NCBI GenBank assembly: GCA_009930115.1
Contig: RZYY01000009.1
Location: 1 to 44,830, forward strand
Source: Sphingobacteriia bacterium
GTDB taxonomy: Bacteria > Bacteroidota > Bacteroidia > Bacteroidales > 4484-276
Direction of reading: 5' to 3'
Length of the DNA: 44,830 nt
Shown: in pieces, positions 32,595-42,142 of the stretch
Position numbering within the stretch: position 1 is the stretch's first letter
Layout: each line of letters opens with the position of its first letter
The notes under the pieces: generated by a model
What the model saw: only the letters and a program-made list of their open reading frames with translations
What the model was told of the DNA's origin: nothing
Databases searched by the model: none
Program-made: the position numbers and the translations under genes

Positions 32595-33689
32595 TTACAG
32601 GTAAAAAACCGGATTGGTTCTTATCTTTGAAATTCGGGTGGCAAAAGTAGGAATTTTTTCTGATAAAATATTCCGTATCACATCTGTGGTAAATTGTTCA
32701 CTTTCATAATGTCCGATATCTACAAATAGTATTTTTTCATCAGCATCAAAAAACTCATGGTATTTAACATCTCCGGTGATGTAAACATCAGCTTTTTCAG
32801 CCATTGCCCTTGAAAGAAGAAAACTTCCGGTGCCACCGCAAACAGCTATTTTCTGCACATTTTGGCGAATTATCTTTGTATGACGCAAACATTGAATGCC
32901 GAAAACTTTTTTTATGCGATGCAGAAAATCTACTGTAGGTTCAGGATTTTTCAACTTGCCTGTCATCCCTGCTCCAACAGCGGAAAAATCATTTTCCAGC
33001 GGGTAAATATCGTACGCAACCTCTTCGTATGGATGCACACCAAAAAGCGCATCAAGCACGGATGACTGAAGGTAAACCGGAAAGATTGTCTCTATACGTA
33101 TCTCAGGCTCTGTATGCAACTCATCAATTTTCCCGATAAACGGGCTGGTCCCTGCAAAAGCCCGAAATGTTCCCCGGCCTTCAGCATTGAAACTGCAATT
33201 GTCGTAATTACCAATATGTCCGGCCCCGGCATCAAAAAGCGCTTTCCTTACCATTTCTGCGTAACTTACCGGGCAAAAGGTTACAAGCTTTCGCAGCATC
33301 ATGGATTTTGGGGCTAACAGGGACACATTTTCAAGACCAATCTTATCGCAAATCATTTTGTTGACACCCTGAGCAACATTGTCAAGGTTAGTATGTGCTG
33401 CATAAACAGCAAGGTCATTTTTAATGCATCGGGTTATCATTCGTTCAACCGGATATTTTGTTCCTATTTTTTTAATGCTTTTAAAAATCAACGGGTGATG
33501 CGCTATAATCAAATTGCATTGATGTTTCAGTGCTTCGTCAATTACTGCATCAGTTACATCCAGAGTAATAAGTGCGGAATTGACCTCAGTGTCAGGTGAC
33601 CCGATAATCAAGCCGGAATTATCATATGATTCCTGTAATGCAAGTGGTGCAACATTCTCAATTACAGCTATAATTTCAGCAATTTTCAT
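32595..33689 (-). CDS. Nif3-like dinuclear metal centre hexameric protein
   Basis: A 364-residue member of the Nif3/YbgI/YqfO family. The N-terminal metal site has NLIIAHHPLIFKSIK and AAHTNLDN; the C-terminal half has VAVCGGTGSFLL, ADVYITGDVKYHEFFDA and FVDIGHYESEQF. The middle 110 residues (KLVTFCPVSYAEMVRKALFDAGAGHIGNYD and HPYEEVAYDIYPLEN) are the PII/CutA-like insert of the long YqfO form. It is often called GTP cyclohydrolase I type 2, but that activity is not well proven. It overlaps the birA stop by 14 bases, showing translational coupling. Confidence 0.92.
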   Translation of the reverse strand: MKIAEIIAVIENVAPLALQESYDNSGLIIGSPDTEVNSALITLDVTDAVIDEALKHQCNLIIAHHPLIFKSIKKIGTKYPVERMITRCIKNDLAVYAAHTNLDNVAQGVNKMICDKIGLENVSLLAPKSMMLRKLVTFCPVSYAEMVRKALFDAGAGHIGNYDNCSFNAEGRGTFRAFAGTSPFIGKIDELHTEPEIRIETIFPVYLQSSVLDALFGVHPYEEVAYDIYPLENDFSAVGAGMTGKLKNPEPTVDFLHRIKKVFGIQCLRHTKIIRQNVQKIAVCGGTGSFLLSRAMAEKADVYITGDVKYHEFFDADEKILFVDIGHYESEQFTTDVIRNILSEKIPTFATRISKIRTNPVFYL

Positions 33690-34452
33690 GATTTGTGCTT
33701 TTGGTTATCAATTTGATTTCTTTCATATTGAACTTTCGAATCACATTTCCAACATTTACCATCAGTAAACCAAACGAATCCACCCCAATGATTATTCCTT
33801 CGAAAACTTCCTTTCCTGATTGAAATAAAGCTGGCGACTGGTAATTCAGTAAAAGCGAAAGGTATTTATTATCAATCTGTTCATAATCAGCCGATTTCAA
33901 TTTTTGATAATAATCATAAATCCTGTTAATGAGGTGAATCAACACATGATTCCGATCGAAAACCGAGCAGGATATCCGGGCCATTGAAACCGGATTAGGA
34001 AGGTGAGAGCTAAACTGTACCTGATTAACATTCAGCCCAATACCAACAATGCACGAGCTGAACTCATTTCCTGTAATCATGTTTCTTGACAAAATCCCGG
34101 CGATCTTGTTATCTTCGACATAAACATCATTTGGCCATTTAATCTTTATATCGGCCCTGTTAAGCATATCTTCAAGTGTATCCGAAACTGCCAGTGATGC
34201 CACTTTATTAAGCATAAACTGATTGGCGGGATCAAGAAAATACGGATACAAGATCATACTCATCAGAATATTTTTCGAAGGTTCGCTCTCCCACATATTT
34301 TTCCCGACACCCCTTCCTTTTAATTGAAAATCAGTGGTAATGACTGTAAATTCATCCGGTTTTTTTTCAATAAGAATTTTTTCAGCCATATCATTGGTCG
34401 ATTCCACCTTGTTGAAATGTATGATATTGTTATTGTTTAAAGTGAATTTCAT
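33676..34452 (-). CDS. birA: Biotin--[acetyl-CoA carboxylase] ligase
   Basis: Attaches biotin to carboxylase carrier proteins through biotinyl-AMP. At 258 residues it is the catalytic form without an N-terminal repressor helix-turn-helix. Motifs are STNDMAEKIL, the biotin loop LKGRGVGKNMWESEPSKN (a variant of GRGR..W.S), IKWPNDVYVEDNKIAGIL and GIGLNVNQ. It begins the three-gene minus-strand operon and overlaps the Nif3-like gene. No clear -7 box is seen upstream. Confidence 0.92.
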   Translation of the reverse strand: MKFTLNNNNIIHFNKVESTNDMAEKILIEKKPDEFTVITTDFQLKGRGVGKNMWESEPSKNILMSMILYPYFLDPANQFMLNKVASLAVSDTLEDMLNRADIKIKWPNDVYVEDNKIAGILSRNMITGNEFSSCIVGIGLNVNQVQFSSHLPNPVSMARISCSVFDRNHVLIHLINRIYDYYQKLKSADYEQIDNKYLSLLLNYQSPALFQSGKEVFEGIIIGVDSFGLLMVNVGNVIRKFNMKEIKLITKSTNHENC

Positions 34453-34585
34453 TGAACATATTACGTTACTAAAAGGTTAAATAAACATCAGTTAACTGAA
34501 ATCTGACAATCTACTGCTGGTTCTATTTAAATAAATGCTGAGCAGGGTAACAATTGTCAATTGATTTCAGGAGACCAAAAATAGT

Positions 34586-34593
34586 TACTTTTG
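34586..34593 (+). promoter_or_regulatory. -7 box TACTTTTG for the rsfS-ftsH operon
   Basis: Context AGTTACTTTTGCTAAAA, 18 bases before the ATG at 34612. It overlaps the TTG start used in the ORF track and so rules it out. Confidence 0.65.
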
Positions 34594-34611
34594 CTAAAAA
34601 TTCATTTTTAC

Positions 34612-35007
34612 ATGCAAAGACACAATTTGAGATCACAAAACGAAAGCAACAGAGAGGAACTCATCAAATATATTGTGCAAGGAATTCAGGAAGTAAAAGG
34701 ACATGATATTGTGGATATGGACCTGAGAGAAATTAAAAACTCAATCTGTGACAACTTTATAATTTGTCACGGAACTTCAAAAAGACAGGTAGATGCTATA
34801 GCTGAATCGGTTGAAAAAAGCGTAAAAGAAAACGCTTCAATTAATCCCTGGCATAAAGAAGGTACTCAAAATGCCGAGTGGATTTTACTTGACTATATTG
34901 ATGTAGTAGTGCATATTTTTAATGAGCAAAACCGCAAATTCTACAATCTTGAAGGATTGTGGGCAGATGCAAAAATTACACAGATTGACCAGATAAATAA
35001 AGAATAA
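34612..35007 (+). CDS. rsfS: Ribosome silencing factor
   Basis: A 131-residue RsfS/Iojap protein that binds L14 of the large subunit and blocks subunit joining in starvation. Visible motifs are DIVDMDLREIKNSICDNFIICHGTSKRQVDAIAESVE, the WILLDYIDVVVHIF strand and FYNLEGLW near the end. The start at 34612 (MQRHNLRSQNE) is chosen because the longer track start falls in the promoter box. Its TAA overlaps the ftsH ATG by one base (TAATG), so the two are coupled. It is the first gene of a seven-gene operon. Confidence 0.93.
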   Translation: MQRHNLRSQNESNREELIKYIVQGIQEVKGHDIVDMDLREIKNSICDNFIICHGTSKRQVDAIAESVEKSVKENASINPWHKEGTQNAEWILLDYIDVVVHIFNEQNRKFYNLEGLWADAKITQIDQINKE

Positions 35008-37154
35008 TGGCCGCTAACCAAGACAATAATTTCACTCCAAGTAAAGAAAAAGAGAAAAAGACCGATTCGCGGAAAAACAATAATCCTGCAGGTAAACCCG
35101 GTGACGGGAATAAGAAAAAATTCAATTTTTATTGGATTTACACTGTAATTGCCGTTATCTTTTTTGCACTTTTCTTTTTCAACAGAGATGGACAGATCGA
35201 AGAAATCACCTGGGGGGACCTCCGTCAAATGCTACTTAACCAAGACGTAGAAAAAATCGTACTGGTCAACCGCGAATATGCTGAAATTTTTATAAAAGAA
35301 GACAAAATCAACGATCCCCGTTATGACAAACTCAGGGAGAGGTTATCAAATAATCTTACCGGAACAACTCCGCATTTCAAAATGGTCATTGGCTCAGTAG
35401 AAACATTTGAAAAAGATGTACAGGAAGAACAGGAAGGAATATCCAATCCGGTTTATATCCGCAATGAAATCCGGCGTAACTGGACGGGTGATCTTCTTGG
35501 CTGGCTGTTGCCTTTAGCACTGTTGGTTGGTGCCTGGATATTCATAATGCGGATGATGAGTCGTGGTGGTCCGGGAGGAGGACAAATTTTCAATATTGGA
35601 AAATCGAAAGCACAATTGTTCGATAAAGATACACATGTTACCATAACCTTTAAAGATGTAGCAGGACTTGAGGAAGCAAAGGTTGAAGTTATGGAAATTG
35701 TGGATTTTCTCAAAAACCCATCCAAGTACACCGAACTTGGAGGGAAAATCCCTAAAGGAGCGTTACTGGTTGGTCCTCCGGGAACGGGCAAAACCCTGCT
35801 TGCCAAATCAGTTGCCGGCGAAGCCAATGTTCCTTTCTTTTCTATCTCAGGCTCCGATTTCGTTGAAATGTTTGTTGGCGTTGGTGCTTCACGGGTGCGC
35901 GATTTGTTCAGGCAGGCCAAAGAGAAAGCTCCATGTATTATTTTCATTGATGAGATTGATGCGATCGGACGTGCTCGGGGACGCAGCGCTCTGACCGGCG
36001 CTAACGACGAACGTGAAAATACCTTGAACCAATTGCTTACAGAAATGGATGGTTTTGGTACAAATGCCGGGGTAATCATTCTGGCTGCAACCAACCGTGC
36101 CGATATTCTTGATCGTGCCTTGCTGCGTGCCGGTCGCTTCGATCGTCAGATTCACGTTGAACTGCCCGATATGGAAGAGCGGAAAGCAATATTTCTGGTT
36201 CACCTGAAACCCATCAAATTTGATGACTCAGTAGATATTGACGGACTGGCCAAGCAAACTCCGGGATTTTCCGGTGCCGATATTGCAAATGTATGTAATG
36301 AAGCAGCACTTATTGGCGCCAGAAAAGGCAAAAAAGTGGTGGATAAAAGCGATTTTATGGATGCCATCGACCGAATCATCGGAGGATTGGAAAAAAGAAA
36401 CAAAATCATTTCGCAAACCGAGAAAAAAACCATCGCCTATCACGAAGCCGGTCATGCCACCGTGAGCTGGCTGCTTGAACATGGCTCACCTCTTGTAAAA
36501 GTTACAATTGTTCCTCGGGGCAAAGCACTTGGCGCAGCCTGGTATCTTCCTGAAGAACGGCAAATTACTACTTTCGAACAGATGGTTGACGAAATGACTG
36601 CAACACTCGGAGGAAGAGCATCTGAAGAAGTAAATTTTGGCGTAATTTCAACCGGTGCACTCAACGACCTCGAAAGAATCACCAAACAAGCTTATGCTAT
36701 GATTTCTTACTTTGGATTGAACAAACGCATCGGAAACATAAGCTATTACGACAGCAGCGGTCAATCAGAATACTCTTTTACCAAACCCTACAGCGAAAAA
36801 ACTGCACAAATCATTGATGAAGAAGTTCAAAAACTCGTACAATATGCTTACTCAAAAGCTGTTCAACTGCTCACCGAACACAAAGCACAAGTAGATCAAC
36901 TCGCACAGCTATTGCTTGAAAGAGAAGTGATTTACACCGAAGACATGGAACACATTTTCGGTAAAAGACAATTCAAACGCGATATCGAGAGAGCAGAAGA
37001 ACTTGCCAGAGAAAAAGACCGAATGAAAGAAAAGCTTGATAATCTGAGGGCAAAAATCAATGAAAAAGAATCTGAATCAGGCGAAAACAGCAGTGAAAAA
37101 AATGATCCTTCAGATCAAACTCATGAAAATCCGAAAACAGACAATGCTGACTAA
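35007..37154 (+). CDS. ftsH: ATP-dependent zinc metalloprotease FtsH
   Basis: A 715-residue inner-membrane AAA+ protease that degrades misfolded membrane proteins and short-lived regulators. A basic, Lys/Asn-rich N-terminus precedes membrane segments at about residues 42-58 and 155-175, which flank a periplasmic domain. Walker A GPPGTGKT is near 256, Walker B IIFIDEID near 312, the second region of homology ([21 protein letters not shown]) near 360 and the zinc site HEAGH near 478. The last 60 residues form a charged coiled tail. All catalytic residues are intact. In the operon it stands beside cdsA and psd, which fits its known role in lipid and envelope balance. Confidence 0.97.
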   Translation: MAANQDNNFTPSKEKEKKTDSRKNNNPAGKPGDGNKKKFNFYWIYTVIAVIFFALFFFNRDGQIEEITWGDLRQMLLNQDVEKIVLVNREYAEIFIKEDKINDPRYDKLRERLSNNLTGTTPHFKMVIGSVETFEKDVQEEQEGISNPVYIRNEIRRNWTGDLLGWLLPLALLVGAWIFIMRMMSRGGPGGGQIFNIGKSKAQLFDKDTHVTITFKDVAGLEEAKVEVMEIVDFLKNPSKYTELGGKIPKGALLVGPPGTGKTLLAKSVAGEANVPFFSISGSDFVEMFVGVGASRVRDLFRQAKEKAPCIIFIDEIDAIGRARGRSALTGANDERENTLNQLLTEMDGFGTNAGVIILAATNRADILDRALLRAGRFDRQIHVELPDMEERKAIFLVHLKPIKFDDSVDIDGLAKQTPGFSGADIANVCNEAALIGARKGKKVVDKSDFMDAIDRIIGGLEKRNKIISQTEKKTIAYHEAGHATVSWLLEHGSPLVKVTIVPRGKALGAAWYLPEERQITTFEQMVDEMTATLGGRASEEVNFGVISTGALNDLERITKQAYAMISYFGLNKRIGNISYYDSSGQSEYSFTKPYSEKTAQIIDEEVQKLVQYAYSKAVQLLTEHKAQVDQLAQLLLEREVIYTEDMEHIFGKRQFKRDIERAEELAREKDRMKEKLDNLRAKINEKESESGENSSEKNDPSDQTHENPKTDNAD

Positions 37155-37180
37155 AATGCTGTAACAATAAAACGAGAATC

Positions 37181-37834
37181 ATGCCCAGCGTAAAAGAAAT
37201 CACAACCAGGGAAAGTATTTTCAAGCATATCCGCAATGCCCTGATAGATAAAGCCGAAAACCTATTTACAGGTTCTGATACTGATTCATCACTTTATCAA
37301 CCACTTAAAGAATCGGCTGATGTTACATTTGCGCAGGAATTCACAAAAGTATCCGGAAAATTTGTTTATTGTGAAAATAACAATGACCTTGCTGAAAAAC
37401 TAAAATATATCATACTTGAAAACAAGCTGGAAAACATTTTTTGTTTTGACGATAAACTTTTCCCTCTGTTTGAAGAATATGATATCAGAGTAAAGACCGG
37501 ACAGCAGGAAATAATAAATGCAGGAACAGGCATAAGTTTATGTGAGTGTTTGGTAGCCCGTACAGGAAGTATTGTCGTTTCCTCCAGGCAATTGTCAGGC
37601 AGAAGACTCCCTGCTTTGCCCGAAACACACATAGTTGTAGCATCAACTACCCAGATTGTCGAAGATTTAAAGAATGCCTTTCTTTTTCTTAAAGACAAAT
37701 ACCAAAATCACTTACCATCTTCCATAACAGTAATCACCGGGCCAAGTCGTACAGCCGACATCGAAAAAACCCTGGTTATGGGAGCACACGGACCCAAAGA
37801 ATTGTATGTTTTCCTTGTTGAAGAAAATGAATAA
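37181..37834 (+). CDS. LUD-domain protein (LutC/YkgG-like)
   Basis: A 217-residue LUD protein, the fold of LutC in the iron-sulfur lactate oxidase LutABC. Typical parts are TTRESIFKHIRNALID, CECLVARTGSIVVSSRQLSGRRLPALPETHIVVAS and TVITGPSRTADIEKTLVMGAHGPKELYVFLV. No lutA or lutB genes are present, so a role in lactate use is not supported; in Bacteroidota it commonly sits after ftsH. The function is uncertain. It is 26 bases from ftsH and 19 from the next gene. Confidence 0.85.
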   Translation: MPSVKEITTRESIFKHIRNALIDKAENLFTGSDTDSSLYQPLKESADVTFAQEFTKVSGKFVYCENNNDLAEKLKYIILENKLENIFCFDDKLFPLFEEYDIRVKTGQQEIINAGTGISLCECLVARTGSIVVSSRQLSGRRLPALPETHIVVASTTQIVEDLKNAFLFLKDKYQNHLPSSITVITGPSRTADIEKTLVMGAHGPKELYVFLVEENE

Positions 37835-37853
37835 ACCATTTAAATCAAATACT

Positions 37854-38063
37854 ATGAACAGCGATTGGGTAAAAATCTACTCTGCCGGAAACCTTTACAA
37901 AGTAGACCTGGTAAAAGGCCTCCTTGAAGAAAGCGGCATTAAGAGTGAAATTTTAAATCAGAAGGACAGCGCTTTTCTTACCGGAGATGTCGAACTTTTT
38001 GTCGACACCAAAGATTTTGAAGAAGCTAAACGAATACTTGCCGAGCGAAAAGACTTTGAATAA
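37854..38063 (+). CDS. DUF2007 domain protein
   Basis: A 69-residue protein from the ATG at 37854 (the track start at 37806 adds an unlikely 16-residue tail over the end of the previous gene). The pattern WVKIYSAGNLYKVDLVKGLLEESGIKSEILNQKDS...GDVELFVDTKDFEEAKRIL is the DUF2007/putative signal-transducing ferredoxin-like fold. The function is unknown. Its last codons overlap the probable TTG start of cdsA, suggesting coupled translation. Confidence 0.82.
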   Translation: MNSDWVKIYSAGNLYKVDLVKGLLEESGIKSEILNQKDSAFLTGDVELFVDTKDFEEAKRILAERKDFE

Positions 38064-38877
38064 TTTCTTTCAGCGATCGCTTACCGCAGTAATCTATGGT
38101 ATTGCTGTTTTGGGCTCTGTATTCCTGGGGCCGTATGCATTTTTTATGCTTTTTTTTCTGGTAAATGCCTTTGCCATCAGAGAATTTTATTTAATGCTTC
38201 AGAAAGGTATGGCGCTAAAACTAAATATTAGTTTTGGTGTGCTCCTGAGTTCGCTGCTCTATCTGATAATTTCGATATGTAATCTCCAAATACTTGGAAA
38301 AAACTACATAATTTTAAGTCTGTTACTTCTCTTATTCATTTTTATAGCTGAACTTTTCAGGAATCAAAAAAATCCGGTTATCAATATTTCAGTAATCCTG
38401 CTTGGAAATGTATATCTTACACTTCCTTTTAGCATGTTGAACAGGATGTTTACCTTTCAGAACAGCTTTGGGTCAGGATTCCCGTGGTTACTTGCCGGAC
38501 TATTTATCATAATTTGGGTAAATGATACGTTCTCTTATTTAACCGGAAGCATTATTGGAAAAAATAAAATGTTCAAAAGAATATCACCAAACAAAACCTG
38601 GGAAGGAACTGCAGGTGGATTTTTCTTTTCTCTGCTTGCAGGTTTTCTCCTTTCGCGAATAAGTCAATCAATTGGAAGTTGGCAATGGGTAGCTTTTTCA
38701 GGTTTGATTGCATTATCAGGAAACTTTGGTGATTTATCCGAGTCCATGCTTAAGCGCAGTTTTAGTATCAAAGACTCCGGCGACATTCTTCCCGGTCATG
38801 GCGGACTGCTTGACAGGTTTGATTCACTGTTGTTTGCGGTACCTGCTGCAATTGTATTTTTAACGTTAATTAATTAA
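38056..38877 (+). CDS. cdsA: Phosphatidate cytidylyltransferase
   Basis: Inner-membrane enzyme making CDP-diacylglycerol from phosphatidic acid and CTP. It has about eight hydrophobic helices. The family signature lies at the C-terminus: GNFGDLSESMLKRSFSIKDSGDILPGHGGLLDRFDS. The start is a judgement: a TTG at 38056 gives MNNFFQRSLTAVIYG, the usual Bacteroidota beginning, and overlaps the DUF2007 stop by eight bases. The ATG at 37987 in the track would add 23 residues that merely re-read the previous gene. It feeds the phosphatidylserine/phosphatidylethanolamine branch completed by the next gene. Confidence 0.92.
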   Translation: MNNFFQRSLTAVIYGIAVLGSVFLGPYAFFMLFFLVNAFAIREFYLMLQKGMALKLNISFGVLLSSLLYLIISICNLQILGKNYIILSLLLLLFIFIAELFRNQKNPVINISVILLGNVYLTLPFSMLNRMFTFQNSFGSGFPWLLAGLFIIIWVNDTFSYLTGSIIGKNKMFKRISPNKTWEGTAGGFFFSLLAGFLLSRISQSIGSWQWVAFSGLIALSGNFGDLSESMLKRSFSIKDSGDILPGHGGLLDRFDSLLFAVPAAIVFLTLIN

Positions 38878-38884
38878 ATGAGTT

Positions 38885-39541
38885 ATGAGAATTCATAAAG
38901 AAGGTTACCCGATCATCACCGTGGTAGTATTGCTGGCCCTGCTCATCATCGCCATAATCAATTATTATCACCCCGATCAAAGCAATTATCATTTTGCAAT
39001 TTATTTTCTGCTCCTACTTTTTGTGGCATTTATCATCCGTTTTTTTCGAAACCCCGACAGACCCCTCACAGTAAATGATTCGATGATTATATCGCCTGCA
39101 GACGGAAAAATTGTTGACATTGCCGAAATTGAAGAACCTGAATTCTTCAAGGACAAACGATTGAAAGTATCAATCTTCATGTCACCAAACAATGTACACA
39201 AAAACTGGTATCCAACCAGTGGAGCGATCCGTTTCTCACGACACCACCCCGGAAGATTTCTGGTTGCCTGGCATCCAAAATCTTCAGAGTTGAACGAGAG
39301 AACTACTATTGTTATTGAAAAAGACACCGGCACACAAATTCTTGTCAGACAGATTGCCGGTGCTGTTGCCCAGCGCATTAGCTGTTATGCCAAGGTAGAT
39401 AAAAATGTAACTCAGGGCGAAGAATTAGGATTTATCAAATTTGGATCGCGTGTTGATATTTTCCTGCCTCTGGGAACGGATGTAATGGTTTCACTCAATC
39501 AAAAAGTAGTCGGAAGCAACACCGAGATAGCAAGATTATAA
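38885..39541 (+). CDS. psd: Phosphatidylserine decarboxylase, short type
   Basis: A 218-residue pyruvoyl enzyme making phosphatidylethanolamine. Two N-terminal membrane segments (ITVVVLLALLIIAIINYY and FAIYFLLLLFVAFII) are followed by the catalytic domain: ISPADGKIVDI, SIFMSPNNVHKNWYPTSG, RQIAGAVAQRISCY and the self-cleavage Gly-Ser in KFGSRVDIFLP. The short form is common in Bacteroidota. It lies 7 bases after cdsA, so the two steps are co-expressed; the phosphatidylserine synthase between them is not in the window. Confidence 0.93.
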   Translation: MRIHKEGYPIITVVVLLALLIIAIINYYHPDQSNYHFAIYFLLLLFVAFIIRFFRNPDRPLTVNDSMIISPADGKIVDIAEIEEPEFFKDKRLKVSIFMSPNNVHKNWYPTSGAIRFSRHHPGRFLVAWHPKSSELNERTTIVIEKDTGTQILVRQIAGAVAQRISCYAKVDKNVTQGEELGFIKFGSRVDIFLPLGTDVMVSLNQKVVGSNTEIARL

Positions 39542-39553
39542 ACTGTGAATAAC

Positions 39554-40477
39554 ATGTCTTTTAAAATCACAGTTTTAGGAAGTGCAGGAGCCATACCTAC
39601 AATTAACCGTAATCCTTCCGGAATGGTTGTAGTGATGAATAATCAATATTTTCTTATCGATTGTGGAGAGGGGACACAAATGCAGTTGCGCCGCTACAAC
39701 ATCAAATTTCAACGAATCAATCATATTTTTATCAGCCATTTGCATGGTGATCATTTCTTTGGATTGATAGGTTTGATTTCCTCCATGCATCTTAACGGAC
39801 GTACCGAACCACTTAACATTTACAGTTTTCCAAAACTTCAGGAAATCATTGAAATACAACTGGAGGCGTCTCATACCCATCTGAATTATCCACTCATTTT
39901 TAAGCCGTTAACAGGGGATACCGAAATCATTTATAATGATGAGCATCAATATGTAAAAACGTTCCCCCTCAATCACAGTGTACCTGCTGTAGGTTTTGTC
40001 TTTACCGAGAAACCCAGGTTAAAAAAGATAAAAAAGACTTTCTTAGAAAAAGAAGATGTCAGCATCGATGAAATAAAAAAGATTAAAGCTGGTGCTGATT
40101 TTTATGGAAAAAACGGAAAGTTTTATCCAAACACTGCCATGACTATCGACCCGCCTAAACCCAGATCGTTTGCCTATTGCTCCGACACAAAATATGACGA
40201 GTCCATTATCGAACACATCAAAGAAGCTACTTTGTTATATCATGAAGCATCATTCGGCGAAGAAATGAAAGACATTGCTGAAGAAAAACTACATTCTACT
40301 GCACGTCAAGCTGCCACCATTGCCCTCAAAGCCGATGTAAAACAACTTATGATCGGGCATTTTTCGGCCCGCTACAAGCAAGCAGATGATTTATTGCTTG
40401 AAGCCACTGCTGTTTTTCCTTCAACAATTGCTGCAGAAGACGGTCTATCCCTTGGCCTGATTTCGAGCCAGACCTGA
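39554..40477 (+). CDS. rnz: Ribonuclease Z
   Basis: A 307-residue metallo-beta-lactamase-fold endonuclease that trims the 3' ends of tRNA precursors, needed here because the tRNA gene in this window encodes no CCA. It starts MSFKITVLGSAGAIPT at 39554. The zinc motif is SHLHGDHFFGL. Later ligands are in NHSVPAVGFVF, FAYCSDTKYDESII, LLYHEASF and IGHFSARY. All catalytic residues are present. The track start at 39545 is a GTG three codons earlier. It is the last gene of the rsfS-ftsH operon. Confidence 0.95.
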   Translation: MSFKITVLGSAGAIPTINRNPSGMVVVMNNQYFLIDCGEGTQMQLRRYNIKFQRINHIFISHLHGDHFFGLIGLISSMHLNGRTEPLNIYSFPKLQEIIEIQLEASHTHLNYPLIFKPLTGDTEIIYNDEHQYVKTFPLNHSVPAVGFVFTEKPRLKKIKKTFLEKEDVSIDEIKKIKAGADFYGKNGKFYPNTAMTIDPPKPRSFAYCSDTKYDESIIEHIKEATLLYHEASFGEEMKDIAEEKLHSTARQAATIALKADVKQLMIGHFSARYKQADDLLLEATAVFPSTIAAEDGLSLGLISSQT

Positions 40478-40759
40478 GTTAGTTAGCTGCCAACTGTTAA
40501 TGAAAAATTTGCTTCCAAACTTATATTGCCAAGAGCATTAACAGTAACACCATTTCAAATTCATGCATTTCCCCGATAACATTTTGTTGTTCCTGCCTCT
40601 CCACGCCCAGTCACTGCTTTTGATAACCCGTTTATTAAAACAAAAAGTGCCTGAATCAACCGGGAATTGAATCAAACACTTTTTTGCGGCACGCAAATTA
40701 ATTGCGAGAACCTTTAAAAACTTGATTGAGATGCATTAACCTATAATTGGAGGCATAGG
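40478..40759. other. Intergenic region between converging rnz and hdr genes
   Basis: 282 bases without a credible frame. It contains the terminator-like inverted repeat at 40642-40685 and a direct repeat TGAATCAA inside its loop. Confidence 0.4.
40642..40685. terminator. Possible bidirectional terminator, rnz and hdr operon
   Basis: AAAAAGTG / CACTTTTTT with two mismatches and three more pairs further in. The loop is long, so the assignment rests partly on its position between converging genes. Confidence 0.45.
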
Positions 40760-41833
40760 TTATTTCTTTTGTTTTTGTAAAGCTTTTTCGGTTTCAAATA
40801 CTTTTTCGAAATACATAGCAAACGAACGATAAAGAAAATGAGTCCATTTCCCAAATGGGACAATGAGTAATGCCCACTGCACCAGAACGATCATGTGAAC
40901 CAAATAAAGCCACAAATTGTTTTCGATCAGGTTTAAATCTACAAAAAGTCTGACTATAAATGCAGTAAAACCAAGCAGAAACAACCAGATTACAAACAAC
41001 CAGTCAGAGGGTTGCGAAAATTTATTGTTCTCGCGGTTTTTTTTCATACGCCCTCTTACAAATAAAAAGGTATCGACGAAAACCACAATACTTACCAGAT
41101 AGCCCAAAGCAATAATAAAAATGCTCTCAGCCCTGAACCAGTCGAGTACAACTGTGGTAAACAGCAGTGACAGGTAACCTAAAACAAGAATCATATGTTC
41201 GAGCCAGCGGGTTCTGCTGTCATCACAGCCAAGCGTACGTTTTTGAGTAAACATGTGAACGAACAGATCGCCGAAGCTTATGAGATAGCTCTTCAAAGTA
41301 ACCTTTTTGCCGGGTTTAAGAACGAGAAAATACCACATCCGGACCAGGTTTGGCAAAAGAATCACCAGAAAAACTGTCAGGATAGCAAAAAACTCAAACA
41401 GATGACCGAAGTGCATAATTGGTTCCAGCTCAAAGTTGTAATGTGCAGCTACACCAATAACTGCCAATGCAGTAATGACAAATGCAATGATGGTAGCAGG
41501 CAGAAATTTATATAGCAGACCTGATAAACCGGTCCAATCATATTTTGCAGTAAGCCACCGGCGCAGAGCCATCATCAGCTCACCTGGATTGGCTTGACGG
41601 GGACAAGACAGGGAACATTCGCCACAATAATAGCAGAGCCACGGATCGAGTGAGCTGGTAATTTTATCTTCCAAGCCGACTACACTTGCTCTTACCATCA
41701 TTCTGGGAAAAGAATACTCTGGTGTTGAAAGTGAACACACAGCTGTACAATTTCCACAATTGTAGCAGGCGCTGAAATCAACTCCGCCATATTTTTTTAT
41801 TTCTGATAAAAAGTCAGGATTTACTTTTGACAT
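40760..41833 (-). CDS. HdrC/QmoC-like iron-sulfur membrane oxidoreductase subunit
   Basis: A 357-residue subunit from the ATG at 41833. The N-terminal HdrC part carries two 4Fe-4S motifs (CYNCGNCTAVC and CYYCGECSLSC), each closed by a further Cys/Pro. It is followed by about six membrane helices resembling the cytochrome b part of HdrE or QmoC, with histidines in WLEHMILVLGY, YLVHMIVLVQW and KWTHFLYRS that may bind haem. It should pass electrons between the HdrA-type subunits encoded upstream and the quinone pool. It lies 6 bases after the winged-helix gene and is last in the operon. Confidence 0.85.
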   Translation of the reverse strand: MSKVNPDFLSEIKKYGGVDFSACYNCGNCTAVCSLSTPEYSFPRMMVRASVVGLEDKITSSLDPWLCYYCGECSLSCPRQANPGELMMALRRWLTAKYDWTGLSGLLYKFLPATIIAFVITALAVIGVAAHYNFELEPIMHFGHLFEFFAILTVFLVILLPNLVRMWYFLVLKPGKKVTLKSYLISFGDLFVHMFTQKRTLGCDDSRTRWLEHMILVLGYLSLLFTTVVLDWFRAESIFIIALGYLVSIVVFVDTFLFVRGRMKKNRENNKFSQPSDWLFVIWLFLLGFTAFIVRLFVDLNLIENNLWLYLVHMIVLVQWALLIVPFGKWTHFLYRSFAMYFEKVFETEKALQKQKK

Positions 41834-41839
41834 TTTCAA

Positions 41840-42109
41840 CTACTTTTTTTTCAGTTCATAATAATAATAAGCATCGTCATCATCAACTTCACCGGTTACA
41901 ACTTCACCATATTTTCGCATAGTCATCAGGTAATAGGTAACTTCATGCAAGGGTAATCCTGTGGCTGCTGCCAACTCGGGAATGGTTTTAGGCTCGTCTT
42001 CGAGAGCTTTGCGCAGTTGTTTGCGCATATTGGCATAAACCTTTTGGCGCTGTTTGGCCATTTCGGTAACCTGCCGTTTTTCCTTTATGATATTTATTGT
42101 TTTTGACAT
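41840..42109 (-). CDS. Small winged-helix protein in the hdr/qmo operon
   Basis: An 89-residue protein. The N-terminal 30 residues are basic (KQRQKVYANMRKQLRKAL). Then comes a helix-turn-helix (KTIPELAAATGLPLHEVTYYLMTMRKYGEV) and a wing with a short acidic insertion (GEVDDDDAYYYYELKKK). An internal ATG at 42061 is an alternative start. It lies between the HdrA-type gene (33 bases) and the HdrC-type gene (6 bases), so it is probably expressed with the complex. It may regulate the operon or be a redox-complex accessory; neither is proven. Confidence 0.78.
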   Translation of the reverse strand: MSKTINIIKEKRQVTEMAKQRQKVYANMRKQLRKALEDEPKTIPELAAATGLPLHEVTYYLMTMRKYGEVVTGEVDDDDAYYYYELKKK

Positions 42110-42142
42110 TATTTTTCAGTTTGATGTTTCAAAAAATTCCGT

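Noticed and set aside
35453-36094. Minus-strand 213-residue ORF opposite ftsH
   Set aside because: Antisense shadow of the conserved AAA+ region; Pro/Ser-rich nonsense translation.
40649-40675. Direct repeat TGAATCAA twice
   Set aside because: Two short copies inside the loop of a terminator-like repeat; not enough for a CRISPR or iteron call, and no array exists anywhere in the window.
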